This document shows, piece by piece, positions 37,625 to 47,358 of a stretch of DNA of 64,000 nucleotides. Both the position numbers and the translations under genes were made by a program. Position 1 is the first letter of the stretch; each line of letters begins with the position of its first letter. The notes beneath the pieces were generated by a model, which did not search any database, was not told the origin of the DNA, and saw only the letters and a list, made by a program, of their open reading frames with translations. Source of the stretch: Okeania sp. SIO1I7 (GTDB taxonomy: Bacteria > Cyanobacteriota > Cyanobacteriia > Cyanobacteriales > Microcoleaceae); the NCBI GenBank assembly GCA_010672585.1, contig JAAHGF010000023.1:52005-116004 (forward strand), given 5' to 3'.

Positions 37625-40195
37625 ATGGTTAATTATAAAACTCCTAATGTTTATATTGAGGAAATTTCCACATTGCCTCCCTCAGTGGCGGGTGTAGCAA
37701 CAGGAATTCCTGCTTTTATTGGTTATACGGCAAAGGTTATACAAGATGATGGTGAAGATTTAACGAATGTCCCAACTCGAATCACTTCAATTTTTGAGTA
37801 TGAAACTCTGTTTGGAAATGCTGAACCAGCTAAGTTTGAAATTCAAGAGACTGCAGATGGAATTTCAATTAGTAATATGGCTGATGTTGTCAAGGTTAAA
37901 TACTTAATGTATTATGCCTTGCAGATGTTTTTTAATAATGGTGGAGGCCCTTGTTATATTGTTTCGGTTGGTACATATAGTGAGACTGGTGAGGATAAGC
38001 AAAAAACTGCTTTTGAAACTGGTTTAGCAGCTTTACAGAAAGAAGACGAACCTACTTTAATATTGCTTAGTGATGCTGCTAATTTACCTTTAGATGGTAA
38101 TAGCAAACCCACTGATTATTATGACCTTTGTCAAAAAGCTTTGGCACAATGTAATACATTACAGGATAGGTTTGCTGTCTTTGATGTTGTTCAGAAAGAT
38201 GATGATGATGTTGATGATTTCCGAAGTGGAATAGGTCAAGAATACCTAAAGTATGGTGCTGTTTACTACCCCTACTTGCAAACATCACTGAACTATTATT
38301 ATACTGATGATTCTGTAACTGTTGAAGCTTTTAATTATCAAGAATTTGCATACAAAACGGCTGAGAATGGTCTGATAGTTGGTTATACGGGAGCAAAGTC
38401 AGATGAAGCGAAAGTAAATGTTGTTGTTGATACTACCATAGAGGGTGATGTAGCTTTTGAGTTTGGGGGTAGTAATGAAGAAATTTTGGTAATTAAACTC
38501 AAAACAGACAGCACAGCAGCATCAGTTATTGCCACAGAATGGGGTCAAGTTACTGACAAAAAGAGTTTTGAAGTCAAGGTAGATGGTGATGGTAGTGAGA
38601 CTGTAGGTGAAGCTAGCACTCCAACAGAACTTGATACTTTGGAATATTTGAGGTCTAAGGAAATACAAGGTGGTAATGGTATTACAGTCGATCATGTAGG
38701 AGGGGAGAATGATGAACCGAAAGTAAATATTATTCTTAACGAGCAAGAAGCAGTAGAGTTTGAGTTTACCGAGAGTGACAAAACTCTAATCATAAAACTC
38801 AAAGAAGTTGGCCTTACAACTGTACAGGATATTATCACAGCATGGAGTAGTGTTGAGCAAAAAAATAATTTTGCCATCAAAGAAAATGGTGTTACTTCTA
38901 CTGAGATAACAGCTTCAGGAGAAGTAACACTCGATACTCTGGAATATTTAAGGTCGAAGGAAATAGCAGGTGATGAGGGTATTACAGTCACTCATACAGG
39001 AGTAGATGGTGATGTACCTAAAGTAAATATTATTCCTAACGATGAAGATACAGTAGATTTTGAGTTTAGCGCCGATAATAAAACTCTAATCATCAAAGTC
39101 AAAGACTCTAGCGCTACGACAGCAGAAGATATCTTCAACCAATGGGATAGTAGTGCTCCTGCAGACAAAAATAATTTTGAAATTACACAAAATGGTAATG
39201 GCACTGCTGATATAACTACGATGGACGCTCCATCAGAACTCAGTCTCGTAGTAGTGAGAGCTTACAGAACAGCCCCTAATGGTCTTGCAGTTACTCATAA
39301 AGGGGGAGATAGTGATACACCAACAGTAACTATTACTGAAGGTGATAGTATAGGCTTTGAAGTTACTACCAACAGCATTATAATAACAATTAAACCAGCA
39401 GCTCAAATAACAACGGTAGAAGAAATCATCACAGAATGGGGAAGCGTCCCCGATCAAGAAGGTTTTGAACTAAAGAAAGATGGTGATGGCAGTGTCCCTG
39501 TAGAAGCGCTTGATGAAACAGCAGCTCTGATATATCCTCTACCTCTATGGTATTACGAAACTGCTAATACAGGTTTGTATAATGACATTAAAACAGAAAT
39601 ATCTAAGAAGCGAGTCATCTTACCTCCTAGTTCTTCCATAGCAGGAGTCTATGCGAGGGTAGACCGAGACCGAGGGGTTTGGAAAGCACCTGCTAATGTG
39701 AGTTTAGCATCAGTCACAGTTCCCACAGTCAAAATTACCAACGAAGACCAAGAAAACCTTAACGTTGATGCCACTGCAGGTAAATCTGTCAATGCTATTC
39801 GTTATTTTACAGGTAAAGGAGTCTTAGTTTGGGGAGCCAGAACATTGGCAGGTAACGACAACGAATGGCGTTATGTACCAGTGCGCCGACTATTCATTTA
39901 CGTGGAAGAGTCAGTGCAACAAGCTACAGAATTTGCGATTTTTGAACCTAATGTCAGTGCAACATGGCTGAAAGTTAAGTCGATGATCGAAAACTTCTTG
40001 GAGGGGTTATGGCGACAAGGAGCATTAGCAGGTAGCACTGCTCAACAAGCATTCTTTGTGAATGTGGGACTGGGTGTAACTATGTCATCACAGGACATCC
40101 TGGAAGGACGAATGAATGTAGAAATAGGTTTAGCAGCAGTACGTCCTGCGGAATTTATTATTCTCAAGTTCTCCCATAAATTACAGGAAGCATAA
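37625..40195 (+). CDS. CIS sheath protein 2 with four-module insert
   Basis: 856 residues. The N-terminal (~1-230) and C-terminal (~640-856) parts are nearly the same as sheath 1. Between YYYTDDSVTV and LYNDIKTEISKKRVILPPSS about 405 residues are inserted. They make four modules of about 95-100 residues, each with N-G-(I/L)-x-V-x-(H/Y), D-x-P-x-V-x-I, L-x-I-K-(L/V)-K, and A-W/E-W. The insertion point corresponds to the variable exterior domain of contractile sheaths, so the modules probably project outward. The 3' 600 bases are almost identical in DNA to sheath 1, showing recent duplication or conversion. Confidence 0.93.
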   Translation: MVNYKTPNVYIEEISTLPPSVAGVATGIPAFIGYTAKVIQDDGEDLTNVPTRITSIFEYETLFGNAEPAKFEIQETADGISISNMADVVKVKYLMYYALQMFFNNGGGPCYIVSVGTYSETGEDKQKTAFETGLAALQKEDEPTLILLSDAANLPLDGNSKPTDYYDLCQKALAQCNTLQDRFAVFDVVQKDDDDVDDFRSGIGQEYLKYGAVYYPYLQTSLNYYYTDDSVTVEAFNYQEFAYKTAENGLIVGYTGAKSDEAKVNVVVDTTIEGDVAFEFGGSNEEILVIKLKTDSTAASVIATEWGQVTDKKSFEVKVDGDGSETVGEASTPTELDTLEYLRSKEIQGGNGITVDHVGGENDEPKVNIILNEQEAVEFEFTESDKTLIIKLKEVGLTTVQDIITAWSSVEQKNNFAIKENGVTSTEITASGEVTLDTLEYLRSKEIAGDEGITVTHTGVDGDVPKVNIIPNDEDTVDFEFSADNKTLIIKVKDSSATTAEDIFNQWDSSAPADKNNFEITQNGNGTADITTMDAPSELSLVVVRAYRTAPNGLAVTHKGGDSDTPTVTITEGDSIGFEVTTNSIIITIKPAAQITTVEEIITEWGSVPDQEGFELKKDGDGSVPVEALDETAALIYPLPLWYYETANTGLYNDIKTEISKKRVILPPSSSIAGVYARVDRDRGVWKAPANVSLASVTVPTVKITNEDQENLNVDATAGKSVNAIRYFTGKGVLVWGARTLAGNDNEWRYVPVRRLFIYVEESVQQATEFAIFEPNVSATWLKVKSMIENFLEGLWRQGALAGSTAQQAFFVNVGLGVTMSSQDILEGRMNVEIGLAAVRPAEFIILKFSHKLQEA
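38330..39545 (+). repeat. Sheath 2 decoration-module array (4 units)
   Basis: Units begin near 38345, 38645, 38943 and 39255, each about 300 bp. Markers per unit: LIVGYTGAKSDEAKV, ITVDHVGGENDEPKV, ITVTHTGVDGDVPKV, LAVTHKGGDSDTPTV. Each ends with F-E-x-K-x-x-G-D/N-G-S/T. Divergence between units is moderate, unlike the sharply conserved sheath core. Confidence 0.85.
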
Positions 40196-40337
40196 TTTCA
40201 GTTATCAGTTATCAGTTATCAGTATGTCCTGAGATTAGTTGGTAACTGGGAAGAATAATAGCTAGCAAGGGAGCAAGATGCTCCCACTGCATTGTTACCT
40301 GTTAGAAAAATCAGAAAAATTAATTAAGCATAAAACT

Positions 40338-43121
40338 ATGGTCAAGATTTATAAAACTCCCAACGTTTATATTGAGGAAATTTCCACATTGCCTCCCTCA
40401 GTGGCAACTGTATCCACAGCAATTCCGGCTTTTATTGGTTATACTGAAAAAGCTCTAGATGGAAAAAAGAATTTAACCAATAAACCGACTCTAATTACTT
40501 CTTTACTGAACTATGAAACTTTGTTTGGAAAAGCTGAAGCAACTTATTTTAATATTGACGCCACGGAAGATGAAATTTCTGTAGAATCAACTCTTGATTT
40601 CAAATATTTAATGTATTATGCCTTACAGATATTTTTTGATAATGGTGGTGGCAATTGTTATATAGTTTCAGTTGGTTCATACACAGCAGGAAAGAGTAGA
40701 AAAGATTTTGAGAAGGGTTTAGCTGCTTTAGAACAAGAAGACGAACCTACTTTAATTTTGCTTACTGATGCAACTAATTTAGATGTTTCAACTGATTATT
40801 ATGACCTTTGTCAACAAGCTTTGACACAATGTAATAAGTTACAGGATAGGTTTGGTATTTTTGATGTGTTAGACGGTAGTTCCGATGAATATAATGAGGA
40901 GAAAATTACTGATTTTCGTAACGGAATTGGTCAAAATTATCTAAAGTATGGTGCAGCTTACTATCCCTATTTACAAAGTTCACTGAATTACTATTACACT
41001 GATGATTCTGTAATGGTTACATCTGAAGAATCATACTTTGAATCAACATTTCAAGGTCTGAGAATCAATTATACAGGAAGCAACTCAGATGAACCTAAAG
41101 TACAAATTACTCGGAATAATGAAGCTGGTCAAGGTATAGATTTTTTTATTAGTGACGACAAGATTCTAGAAATAACAATTAAATCAGAAGGAGAGACAAC
41201 TACTACAGAAGAAATTATTACAGCATGGGATACATGGGAAGCACCGGAAGGCGATCGCCAGAGTTTTGATATTGAACCTAATGTTAATACTATCAAAACA
41301 CAAACACTGACTCCTTTAGATACAGACTTTGAATTAAGGCTTGAAGGTATGAAAATCAGTTATACGGGAAGCTACTCAGATGAACCCAAAGTACAAATTA
41401 TTAAAAATGAAAGTGATGATATAGATTTTAACATTACTGATGATAATACCCTAGAAATAAAAATCCGAAACATTGAATATACAAGAGTAGGAGAAATTCT
41501 CGAAGCATGGAATGGATGGGAAGGCGATCGCCAAAATTTTAATATCGACTTAGATGATGAGGTAAATGATAATAGTTATATGCCAAATGAAGTAGGAACA
41601 TCTCAAATACCTCCCTTAACCACACAAAACTTTGAATCAACAATTGAAGGTCTGAAAATCACTAATACGGTAAGCAACTCAGATGAACCCAAGGTAAAAA
41701 TTATCCGCAACGATAATAATGATATAGGTTTTGAGACTACTACTGAGGACAAGATTCTCACAATAAAAATCAAAGCAGAAGGCGACACAAGTGTAGAAGA
41801 AATTACCGCAGCATGGCTTGGGAGTGACATCAGTTCTGAGGGTTTTAATATTGAAGCAGGTAATATCCAAACTAAAACAACCACTCCCTTAAAATCATAC
41901 TTTGAATCAACGGTTGAAGGTCTGAAAATCAGTTATAGGGGGGTTAAGTCAGATCAACCTCAAGTGCAAATCATCAAAAATGAGAGTGATGATATAGGTT
42001 TTAATACTGATGGTAAGACCCTAACAATAATAATCAAAGCAGAAGGCGAAACAACTGTAGAAGAGGTGATCACAGCATGGAATGAATGGGAAGATGAACG
42101 GCAAAATTTTGAAATTAGCTCAGGTGGTGGTGGTGAAGTCGGAGTAAATGAAGGAACATTTCTTACCCTCCTGAAATCCTTATTAAGGTTTTACACAACA
42201 GAACCTAATGGTATTATAGTCACTCATCAAGGGAGAGCGGATAAGCAACCCAAAGTAACTATTATTAAAGGTAGTAAGAATCAGATATCTTTTAGCATTA
42301 CAGATTTAACCTTAGAAATAACAATCAAAAAAGAAGGCGACACAACTGTAGAAGAAATTATTGATGAATGGGAAAAGCAAACCTATAAAAAGAATTTTGA
42401 GGTCGAGCAAGACGGTGATGGTAGTGCTGATGTAGTTCCATTATCCACCAAAGAATTAGCTGACTATCATCCCTTATCGTATTATAAAATTGACAATACA
42501 GATTTTTATAATCAAGTCAAGACAGAAATAGATAAAGAGCGAGTCATATTACCTCCTAGTGCTGCTGTAGCAGGAATATATGCAACCGTAGACCGAGATA
42601 GAGGTGTTTGGAAAGCACCCGCTAATGTTAGTTTGGCATCAACTATCGGTCCAACAATTAAAATTAACAATGAATTACAAGAGAACCTCAATGTTCACAG
42701 CACAGGTAAGTCTGTTAATGCTATTCGCAGTTTTACAGGCAAAGGAACCTTAATTTGGGGTGCAAGGACATTAGCAGGTAACGACAACGAATGGCGTTAT
42801 ATACCCGTGCGCCGACTATTCAATTACATTGAAGAATCACTCAAAAAATCCACAGAATTTGCAGTTTTTGAATCTAATAATACCATTACCTGGCTCAAAG
42901 TCAAGTCTATGAGTGAAAATTTTTTGGAGGAGTTATGGCGACAAGGAGCACTTGCAGGTAGCGCTCCCGAACAAGCTTTCTTTGTGAATGTGGGACTGGG
43001 TACAAGTATGACACAACAGGATATTTTAGAAGGACGGATGATTGTAGAAATAGGTATTGCAGCAGTTCGTCCCGCAGAGTTTATTATCCTGAGATTCTCC
43101 CATAAATTACAAGAAGCTTAA
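40338..43121 (+). CDS. CIS sheath protein 3 with five-module insert
   Basis: 927 residues from the ATG at 40338; an upstream ATG at 40278 would add a non-homologous 20 residues, so the later start is preferred by alignment to the other three sheaths. The core matches sheaths 1, 2 and 4 (YKTPNVYIEEISTLPPSVAT .. WRQGALAGSAPEQAFFVNVG). About 490 residues are inserted after YYYTDDSVMV, making five modules plus a glycine-rich spacer (SSGGGGEVG). The C-terminal region is closest to sheath 4. Gene order and spacing indicate the same operon. Confidence 0.92.
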   Translation: MVKIYKTPNVYIEEISTLPPSVATVSTAIPAFIGYTEKALDGKKNLTNKPTLITSLLNYETLFGKAEATYFNIDATEDEISVESTLDFKYLMYYALQIFFDNGGGNCYIVSVGSYTAGKSRKDFEKGLAALEQEDEPTLILLTDATNLDVSTDYYDLCQQALTQCNKLQDRFGIFDVLDGSSDEYNEEKITDFRNGIGQNYLKYGAAYYPYLQSSLNYYYTDDSVMVTSEESYFESTFQGLRINYTGSNSDEPKVQITRNNEAGQGIDFFISDDKILEITIKSEGETTTTEEIITAWDTWEAPEGDRQSFDIEPNVNTIKTQTLTPLDTDFELRLEGMKISYTGSYSDEPKVQIIKNESDDIDFNITDDNTLEIKIRNIEYTRVGEILEAWNGWEGDRQNFNIDLDDEVNDNSYMPNEVGTSQIPPLTTQNFESTIEGLKITNTVSNSDEPKVKIIRNDNNDIGFETTTEDKILTIKIKAEGDTSVEEITAAWLGSDISSEGFNIEAGNIQTKTTTPLKSYFESTVEGLKISYRGVKSDQPQVQIIKNESDDIGFNTDGKTLTIIIKAEGETTVEEVITAWNEWEDERQNFEISSGGGGEVGVNEGTFLTLLKSLLRFYTTEPNGIIVTHQGRADKQPKVTIIKGSKNQISFSITDLTLEITIKKEGDTTVEEIIDEWEKQTYKKNFEVEQDGDGSADVVPLSTKELADYHPLSYYKIDNTDFYNQVKTEIDKERVILPPSAAVAGIYATVDRDRGVWKAPANVSLASTIGPTIKINNELQENLNVHSTGKSVNAIRSFTGKGTLIWGARTLAGNDNEWRYIPVRRLFNYIEESLKKSTEFAVFESNNTITWLKVKSMSENFLEELWRQGALAGSAPEQAFFVNVGLGTSMTQQDILEGRMIVEIGIAAVRPAEFIILRFSHKLQEA
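41015..42480 (+). repeat. Sheath 3 decoration-module array (5 units)
   Basis: Units start near 41030, 41325, 41630, 41900 and 42190. Markers: LRINYTGSNSDEPKVQI, MKISYTGSYSDEPKVQI, LKITNTVSNSDEPKVKI, LKISYRGVKSDQPQVQI, IIVTHQGRADKQPKVTI. Tails share E-G-x-T-T-V-E-E-I-I-x-A-W. Units 1-4 are more alike than unit 5, consistent with local expansion. Confidence 0.85.
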
Positions 43122-43123
43122 CG

Positions 43124-43158
43124 AAGTCAGAAGTCAGAAGTCAGAAGTCAGAAGTTAG
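43124..43158 (+). repeat. GTCAGAA heptamer tandem array
   Basis: Four units of AGTCAGA immediately after the sheath 3 stop, as after the ATPase gene at 32024. Confidence 0.6.
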
Positions 43159-43304
43159 GAGAAAAGTCAAAAGTAAGAATTTAAGAAAGTTAAAAATTAA
43201 TAGAGTAACTTTAACTTCTGATTTCCGTAAAACTGTATCGCTCTCCTAAATGTCCTCAAATATTTTTCACATCTGAAAACTAAGAAAAAACTCACGATTT
43301 AATT

Positions 43305-45272
43305 ATGGTGACATACAAAACTCCCAACGTTTATGTTGAAGAAATTTCCACATTGCCTCCCTCAGTTGCTAGCGTATCTACAGCAATACCTGCTTTTATT
43401 GGTTATACCGATCCAAACACTAAACAAGAGTTAATAAATCAACCTATTCTAATTCGTTCTCTCCTGGATTATGAAACATTTTTTGGCCAAGCTGAACCAG
43501 GCCAATTTGACATTGAAGAGAGTGCTGATGAAATTTCGATCGCTAACATTGCTGACCTTAAGTATTTAATGTACTATGCCTTGCAGATGTTTTTTGATAA
43601 TGGTGGAAGTAGTTGTTACATTGTTTCTGTTGGTACATACGAAAATACACAACAAAAACAAATCGAAAATTTTGAGGAAGGTTTAGATGTTTTAGAACAA
43701 GAAGACGAACCTACTTTAATTTTGCTGACTGATGCAACTAATTTAGATAGTGAAAATGATTATTATGACCTTTGTCAACAAGCTTTGGCACAATGCAATA
43801 AATTAAAGGATAGGTTTGCTATATTTGATGTTCTGGAAAGGAATAATAGCAACGATCGACCAATAGGAAGAATAGATCAATTCCGAGATGGAATAGGTAC
43901 ACTGTATTTAAAATATGGCGCAGCTTACCATCCATACTTGCAAACTTCCCTGAACTATTATTACACAGATGATTCTGTAAGTATTGACCCTTTTTATAAC
44001 CAACGCTTTGAATACAGAGGTGATGATGATTGTCTGATAATTAATTATACTGGAAGTAAGTCAGACCGACCAAAAGTAAATATTACTATTCATTGTGACC
44101 AGGAAAAAGATGTTAAATTTAAAATTAAAGGCGATCGCGAGGAACTTCTCAGAATCAAAGTCAAACAAGACTGCAACAGTGTAGATAAAATTGTTGAAGC
44201 ATGGAATAGTCATAGTTCCAAAGGGAATTTTGAAGTTAGGAAAAATGGTAATTGTTGTGGTTGTATATGTAAAGTCGATCCTGCTCAAAAACTCGATCTC
44301 CTATATTTAAGGTTATATAGAACTCAACCTAATGGTCTGGTAGTTACCCATCACGGAACACAGAATTATCAGGAAGAAGTAGATATTAAAGTAACAATTA
44401 CTATTAATAATGAGGATAATGCGAATGCTGCAGATTTTGAAGTGAGTGAGAATTCTATTACTATTAAACTCAGGGAAGAAAGTACAAAAGTAGCAAAAAT
44501 CCTCAAACAATGGAAAAACTGGAAAGAGGAAAATAGCGATCGCAACTTTGACCTGAAGGAAGACGGTGATGGTAGTGCCAATGTAGAATCACCAGTCTCC
44601 AATGAACCACTGGTTAAGCCACAATTATGGTATTATCAGTTTGATAATACAGAATTGTATAACAAAGTTAAAACCGAGATAGATAAACAGCGAGTCATAT
44701 TACCTCCTAGTCCCGCTATAGCAGGAATATATGCTACAGTAGATAGAGAGCGGGGTGTTTGGAAAGCACCTGCTAATATAAGTTTAACATCAGTTACAGG
44801 TCCTACAATTAAAATTAACGACGAAGGACAGGAAGACCTCAATGTCCACTTTACAGGTAAATCAATAAATGCTATTCGCACTTTTACTGGCAAAGGAACC
44901 TTAGTTTGGGGTGCAAGGACATTAGCAGGTAACGATAATGAATGGCGTTATGTATCTGTACGGCGACTCTTCAATTTTGTTGAGGAATCAATTCAAAAAG
45001 CTAGCGGTTTTCTTGTTTTTGAATCTAACAATAGTGTTACCTGGTTAAAAGTCAAATCCGTAATCGAAATTTATTTGGAGGGGTTATGGCGACAAGGAGC
45101 ACTTGCAGGTAGCGCTCCCGACCAAGCTTTCTTTGTGAATGTAGGATTGGGTACAAGTATGACACAACAGGATATTTTAGAAGGACGAATGATTGTAGAA
45201 ATAGGTATTGCAGCAGTTCGTCCAGCAGAGTTTATTATTCTCAGATTTTCTCACAAATTACAGGAGGCATAG
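43305..45272 (+). CDS. CIS sheath protein 4 with two-module insert
   Basis: 655 residues. Core identical in type to the other sheaths (YKTPNVYVEEISTLPPSVAS; IPAFIGYTDPN; WRQGALAGSAPDQAFFVNVG; EFIILRFSHKLQEA). About 215 residues are inserted after YYYTDDSVSI: two modules, the first carrying a cysteine cluster (NGNCCGCICK) not seen in the others. Cysteines are exceptional for an exposed insert and could bind metal or form disulfides. The ATG follows a short A-rich leader. A tnpB element separates it from the tube gene. Confidence 0.92.
   Translation: MVTYKTPNVYVEEISTLPPSVASVSTAIPAFIGYTDPNTKQELINQPILIRSLLDYETFFGQAEPGQFDIEESADEISIANIADLKYLMYYALQMFFDNGGSSCYIVSVGTYENTQQKQIENFEEGLDVLEQEDEPTLILLTDATNLDSENDYYDLCQQALAQCNKLKDRFAIFDVLERNNSNDRPIGRIDQFRDGIGTLYLKYGAAYHPYLQTSLNYYYTDDSVSIDPFYNQRFEYRGDDDCLIINYTGSKSDRPKVNITIHCDQEKDVKFKIKGDREELLRIKVKQDCNSVDKIVEAWNSHSSKGNFEVRKNGNCCGCICKVDPAQKLDLLYLRLYRTQPNGLVVTHHGTQNYQEEVDIKVTITINNEDNANAADFEVSENSITIKLREESTKVAKILKQWKNWKEENSDRNFDLKEDGDGSANVESPVSNEPLVKPQLWYYQFDNTELYNKVKTEIDKQRVILPPSPAIAGIYATVDRERGVWKAPANISLTSVTGPTIKINDEGQEDLNVHFTGKSINAIRTFTGKGTLVWGARTLAGNDNEWRYVSVRRLFNFVEESIQKASGFLVFESNNSVTWLKVKSVIEIYLEGLWRQGALAGSAPDQAFFVNVGLGTSMTQQDILEGRMIVEIGIAAVRPAEFIILRFSHKLQEA
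43985..44625 (+). repeat. Sheath 4 decoration-module array (2 units)
   Basis: Units begin near 44007 and 44300. Markers LIINYTGSKSDRPKVNI and LVVTHHGTQNYQEEVDI. Unit 1 contains the CCGCIC motif. Unit 2 ends with the K-E-D-G-D-G-S-A-N-V tail shared with the last units of sheaths 2 and 3. Confidence 0.8.
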
Positions 45273-45281
45273 GTTTAATAA

Positions 45282-45448
45282 TGAATAATTAATAATTAAT
45301 AATGAATAATTAATAATGGATAATGGATAATGGATAATGGATAATGGATAGTTAATCAATTCGGTTTAAAGCTTCTCCTTTTAAGAATAAAAAAAATGCT
45401 AGGAGATTTCCTGATCTTCAATCCTCTTGGTTTTAACCAGAGGTAATT
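45282..45448 (-). repeat. Dispersed repeat family B, copy 5 (inverted)
   Basis: Iterated ATTAATAATGAATA and GGATAATGGATA units, then TCAATTCGGTTTAAAGCTTCTC and TCAATCCTCTTGGTTTTAACC, ending AGAGGTAATTA. This is the reverse orientation of copies 1-4. Confidence 0.6.
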
Positions 45449-45752
45449 AGAGCTTGCTGATTAAATCTAAAATTCTTTATAAATAAAGGTTTTAGTCTTT
45501 TTAAGTATCAAAAAGTGCGAGGTTTTAAGTGGTAATGGTTCAATTTAGGAGCGGATTTTGGTCAAGATTTGGGCAGAAAAATCAAGGGACAAAACGCCCG
45601 CTCCTACCTCCTCGCTCATTCCCATTTCTCCCCTCCTGGGAGGTGGAGGGGCGAGGGGTGGGTTGTCTCCTGTCTCCTATCTTCCCCTCCTGGGAGGGGC
45701 GAGGGGTGGGTTGTCTCCTAACCCTACTAAAAGACTTTTTCAGCAAACCATA
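45449..45752 (+). repeat. MITE-like family D, copy 2
   Basis: TTGCTGATTAAATCTAAAAT, TTTTAAGTATCAAAAAGTGCG, GGTAATGGTTCAATTTAGGA and GGTCAAGATTTGGGCAGAAA match copy 1 (5097-5372). The interior is an expanded GGGAGG/GGGGTGGGTTGTCTCC tract in place of the heptamer array. The right end is AAAAGACTTTTTCAGCAAACC. Confidence 0.65.
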
Positions 45753-45769
45753 ATTATCTATTATTTATC

Positions 45770-45823
45770 TAATGTTGGCAGAAGACCCGCGCTCTCCCGT
45801 AGGGGAGCGTCGGGATGAATGCC
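45770..45823 (+). repeat. IS200/IS605-type end hairpin (family E, copy 3)
   Basis: ATGTTGGCAGAAGACCCGCG then CTCTCCCGTAGGGGAGCGTCGGGATG. It is nearly identical to 47837-47890 on the far side of the tnpB gene, suggesting two related ends flank this locus. Confidence 0.65.
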
Positions 45824-45873
45824 AATCCATGCTATAATAAAACTACAAGCGTGTTAGTAATAGGTCGAAAACA

Positions 45874-47172
45874 TTGAACGCTAGATATAGATATCGCATA
45901 TATCCTAATCATATCCAAATAACTAAATTAAATCAATTATTTGGATGTTGTCGTTTTGTTTGGAATCAAAGTTTAGCATATTGTAATCAACTGTATGCTG
46001 ATGGTCAAAAGAAACCAAGTTATGTTGATTTAACTAAACAATTTATAACTCAAGCTAAACGAGAATTAGTTTGGTTAAAGGAAGTGGCATCTACTCCACT
46101 ACAACAATCATTAAAAGATTTAGACCAGGCATATAAAAATTTCTTTAATAGTTGTACTGGCAAGCGTAAAGGTACAAAAGTTAAGCCACCATTATTTAAG
46201 TCCAGAAAATCAAGGCAAACTGCAAGATTTGTAGGCAAAAATTATCAGGTTGGTCAAGATAAAATCTATCTCCCAAAAGTCGGAAAAATTAAAATAACTT
46301 GGTCTAGGCCATTAGCTAGTAAACCTAGTTCTGTGACTATAGTTAAAGATAGTTCTGGTCGGTACTTTGCTAGTTTTGTAGTAGATACTTGTGCTGAACA
46401 TTTACCTAAGACTGAAAACTCAATAGGTATTGATTTGGGCATTTCAACTTTTGCAACTTTGAGTAATGGTGAGAAGTTTGAAGCTCCTAAACCTCTCAAA
46501 AAAAACCTCAATAAATTAGGTAAGTTTCAACGTAAATTTGCCAAAACTGACCTAGGTAGCAAACGCCGTGAAAAGGCAAGGGTTAGAGTTGCTAAACTTC
46601 ACGCAAAAGTCAAAGACATTCGTACAGACTTCCTTCACAAGTTATCGACTGATTTAGTTAGAAAATACGACACAATTGTACTAGAAGACTTGAATGTTTC
46701 TGGTATGGTTCGTAATCGCAAATTGGCTAAAGCAATTAGTGATTTAGGATGGAGAGAATTTAGGACTTTAACTGAGGCTAAATGCGAGAAATATGGCAGG
46801 GGATTTGGAACTATTTCTAGATGGGAACCTACTTCTCAAAAATGTTCTAATTGTGGTTTTAAAGGTGGCAAGAAAGATCTCAATGTTAGGGAGTGGACTT
46901 GCTTTAATTGTGGCACTTTGCACGATCGTGACATAAACGCTGCTATCAATATTTTAGAAGTTATTCAGCCAAAAACCAAGGTTGAAACTACTGAAGCTAA
47001 AGTAATAGAAACTCCTGTGCAATTATCACTTTTCAATGAAGTCGCCGAGGGGCACTCGGAGACAATTAAACGGACAGGGAGCCATCGTAAGTCATCCCCT
47101 AAAAAGGACGCAAATGGCAATGATGTGTCAACCCGCCCTGAGTCATTCCTTCAGCTTAGTCTGTTTGATTGA
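45874..47172 (+). CDS. tnpB: TnpB, canonical RuvC and zinc ribbon
   Basis: 432 residues with a TTG start (ARYRYRIYPNHIQITKLNQL is the usual TnpB N-terminus, preceded by NA). RuvC-I is IGIDLGISTFATL, RuvC-II IVLEDLNVSGMVRN, RuvC-III HDRDINAAINIL. The zinc ribbon is CSNCG..CFNCG. All three acidic residues are present, so it can be an active omega-RNA-guided nuclease. No tnpA is beside it. A family E end follows within 10 bp of the stop (47179-47223). It has separated sheath gene 4 from the tube gene. The frame is very similar to the dead fragment at 8710-9135. Confidence 0.92.
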   Translation: MNARYRYRIYPNHIQITKLNQLFGCCRFVWNQSLAYCNQLYADGQKKPSYVDLTKQFITQAKRELVWLKEVASTPLQQSLKDLDQAYKNFFNSCTGKRKGTKVKPPLFKSRKSRQTARFVGKNYQVGQDKIYLPKVGKIKITWSRPLASKPSSVTIVKDSSGRYFASFVVDTCAEHLPKTENSIGIDLGISTFATLSNGEKFEAPKPLKKNLNKLGKFQRKFAKTDLGSKRREKARVRVAKLHAKVKDIRTDFLHKLSTDLVRKYDTIVLEDLNVSGMVRNRKLAKAISDLGWREFRTLTEAKCEKYGRGFGTISRWEPTSQKCSNCGFKGGKKDLNVREWTCFNCGTLHDRDINAAINILEVIQPKTKVETTEAKVIETPVQLSLFNEVAEGHSETIKRTGSHRKSSPKKDANGNDVSTRPESFLQLSLFD

Positions 47173-47178
47173 TGGATG

Positions 47179-47223
47179 GGAATCCCGCGCTGTACCGTCA
47201 GGTCAGCGTCGGGAGGATGTCAA
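47179..47223 (+). repeat. IS200/IS605-type end hairpin (family E, copy 4)
   Basis: GGGAATCCCGCGCTGTACCG then TCAGGTCAGCGTCGGGAGGATGTCAA-like. Right end of the tnpB element; the hairpin and the GGATGTCAA tail are where the guide part of an omega-RNA would be expected. Confidence 0.7.
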
Positions 47224-47358
47224 TGTCCATTATCAATTAATTAATTCTTCTTTTTCAGAAGATAATTAACTAAAAGGAAATTTTTTTTCTTTAGTTTTTC
47301 GGTAAAATTAATCGTAAGATTAGGAAAAGCAAACATTTAAATTAAGGAAAAATAAATC

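Noticed and set aside
40278..40337. Upstream ATG start for sheath 3
   Set aside because: The extra 20 residues match none of the other three sheaths, whose homology begins at the ATG at 40338.
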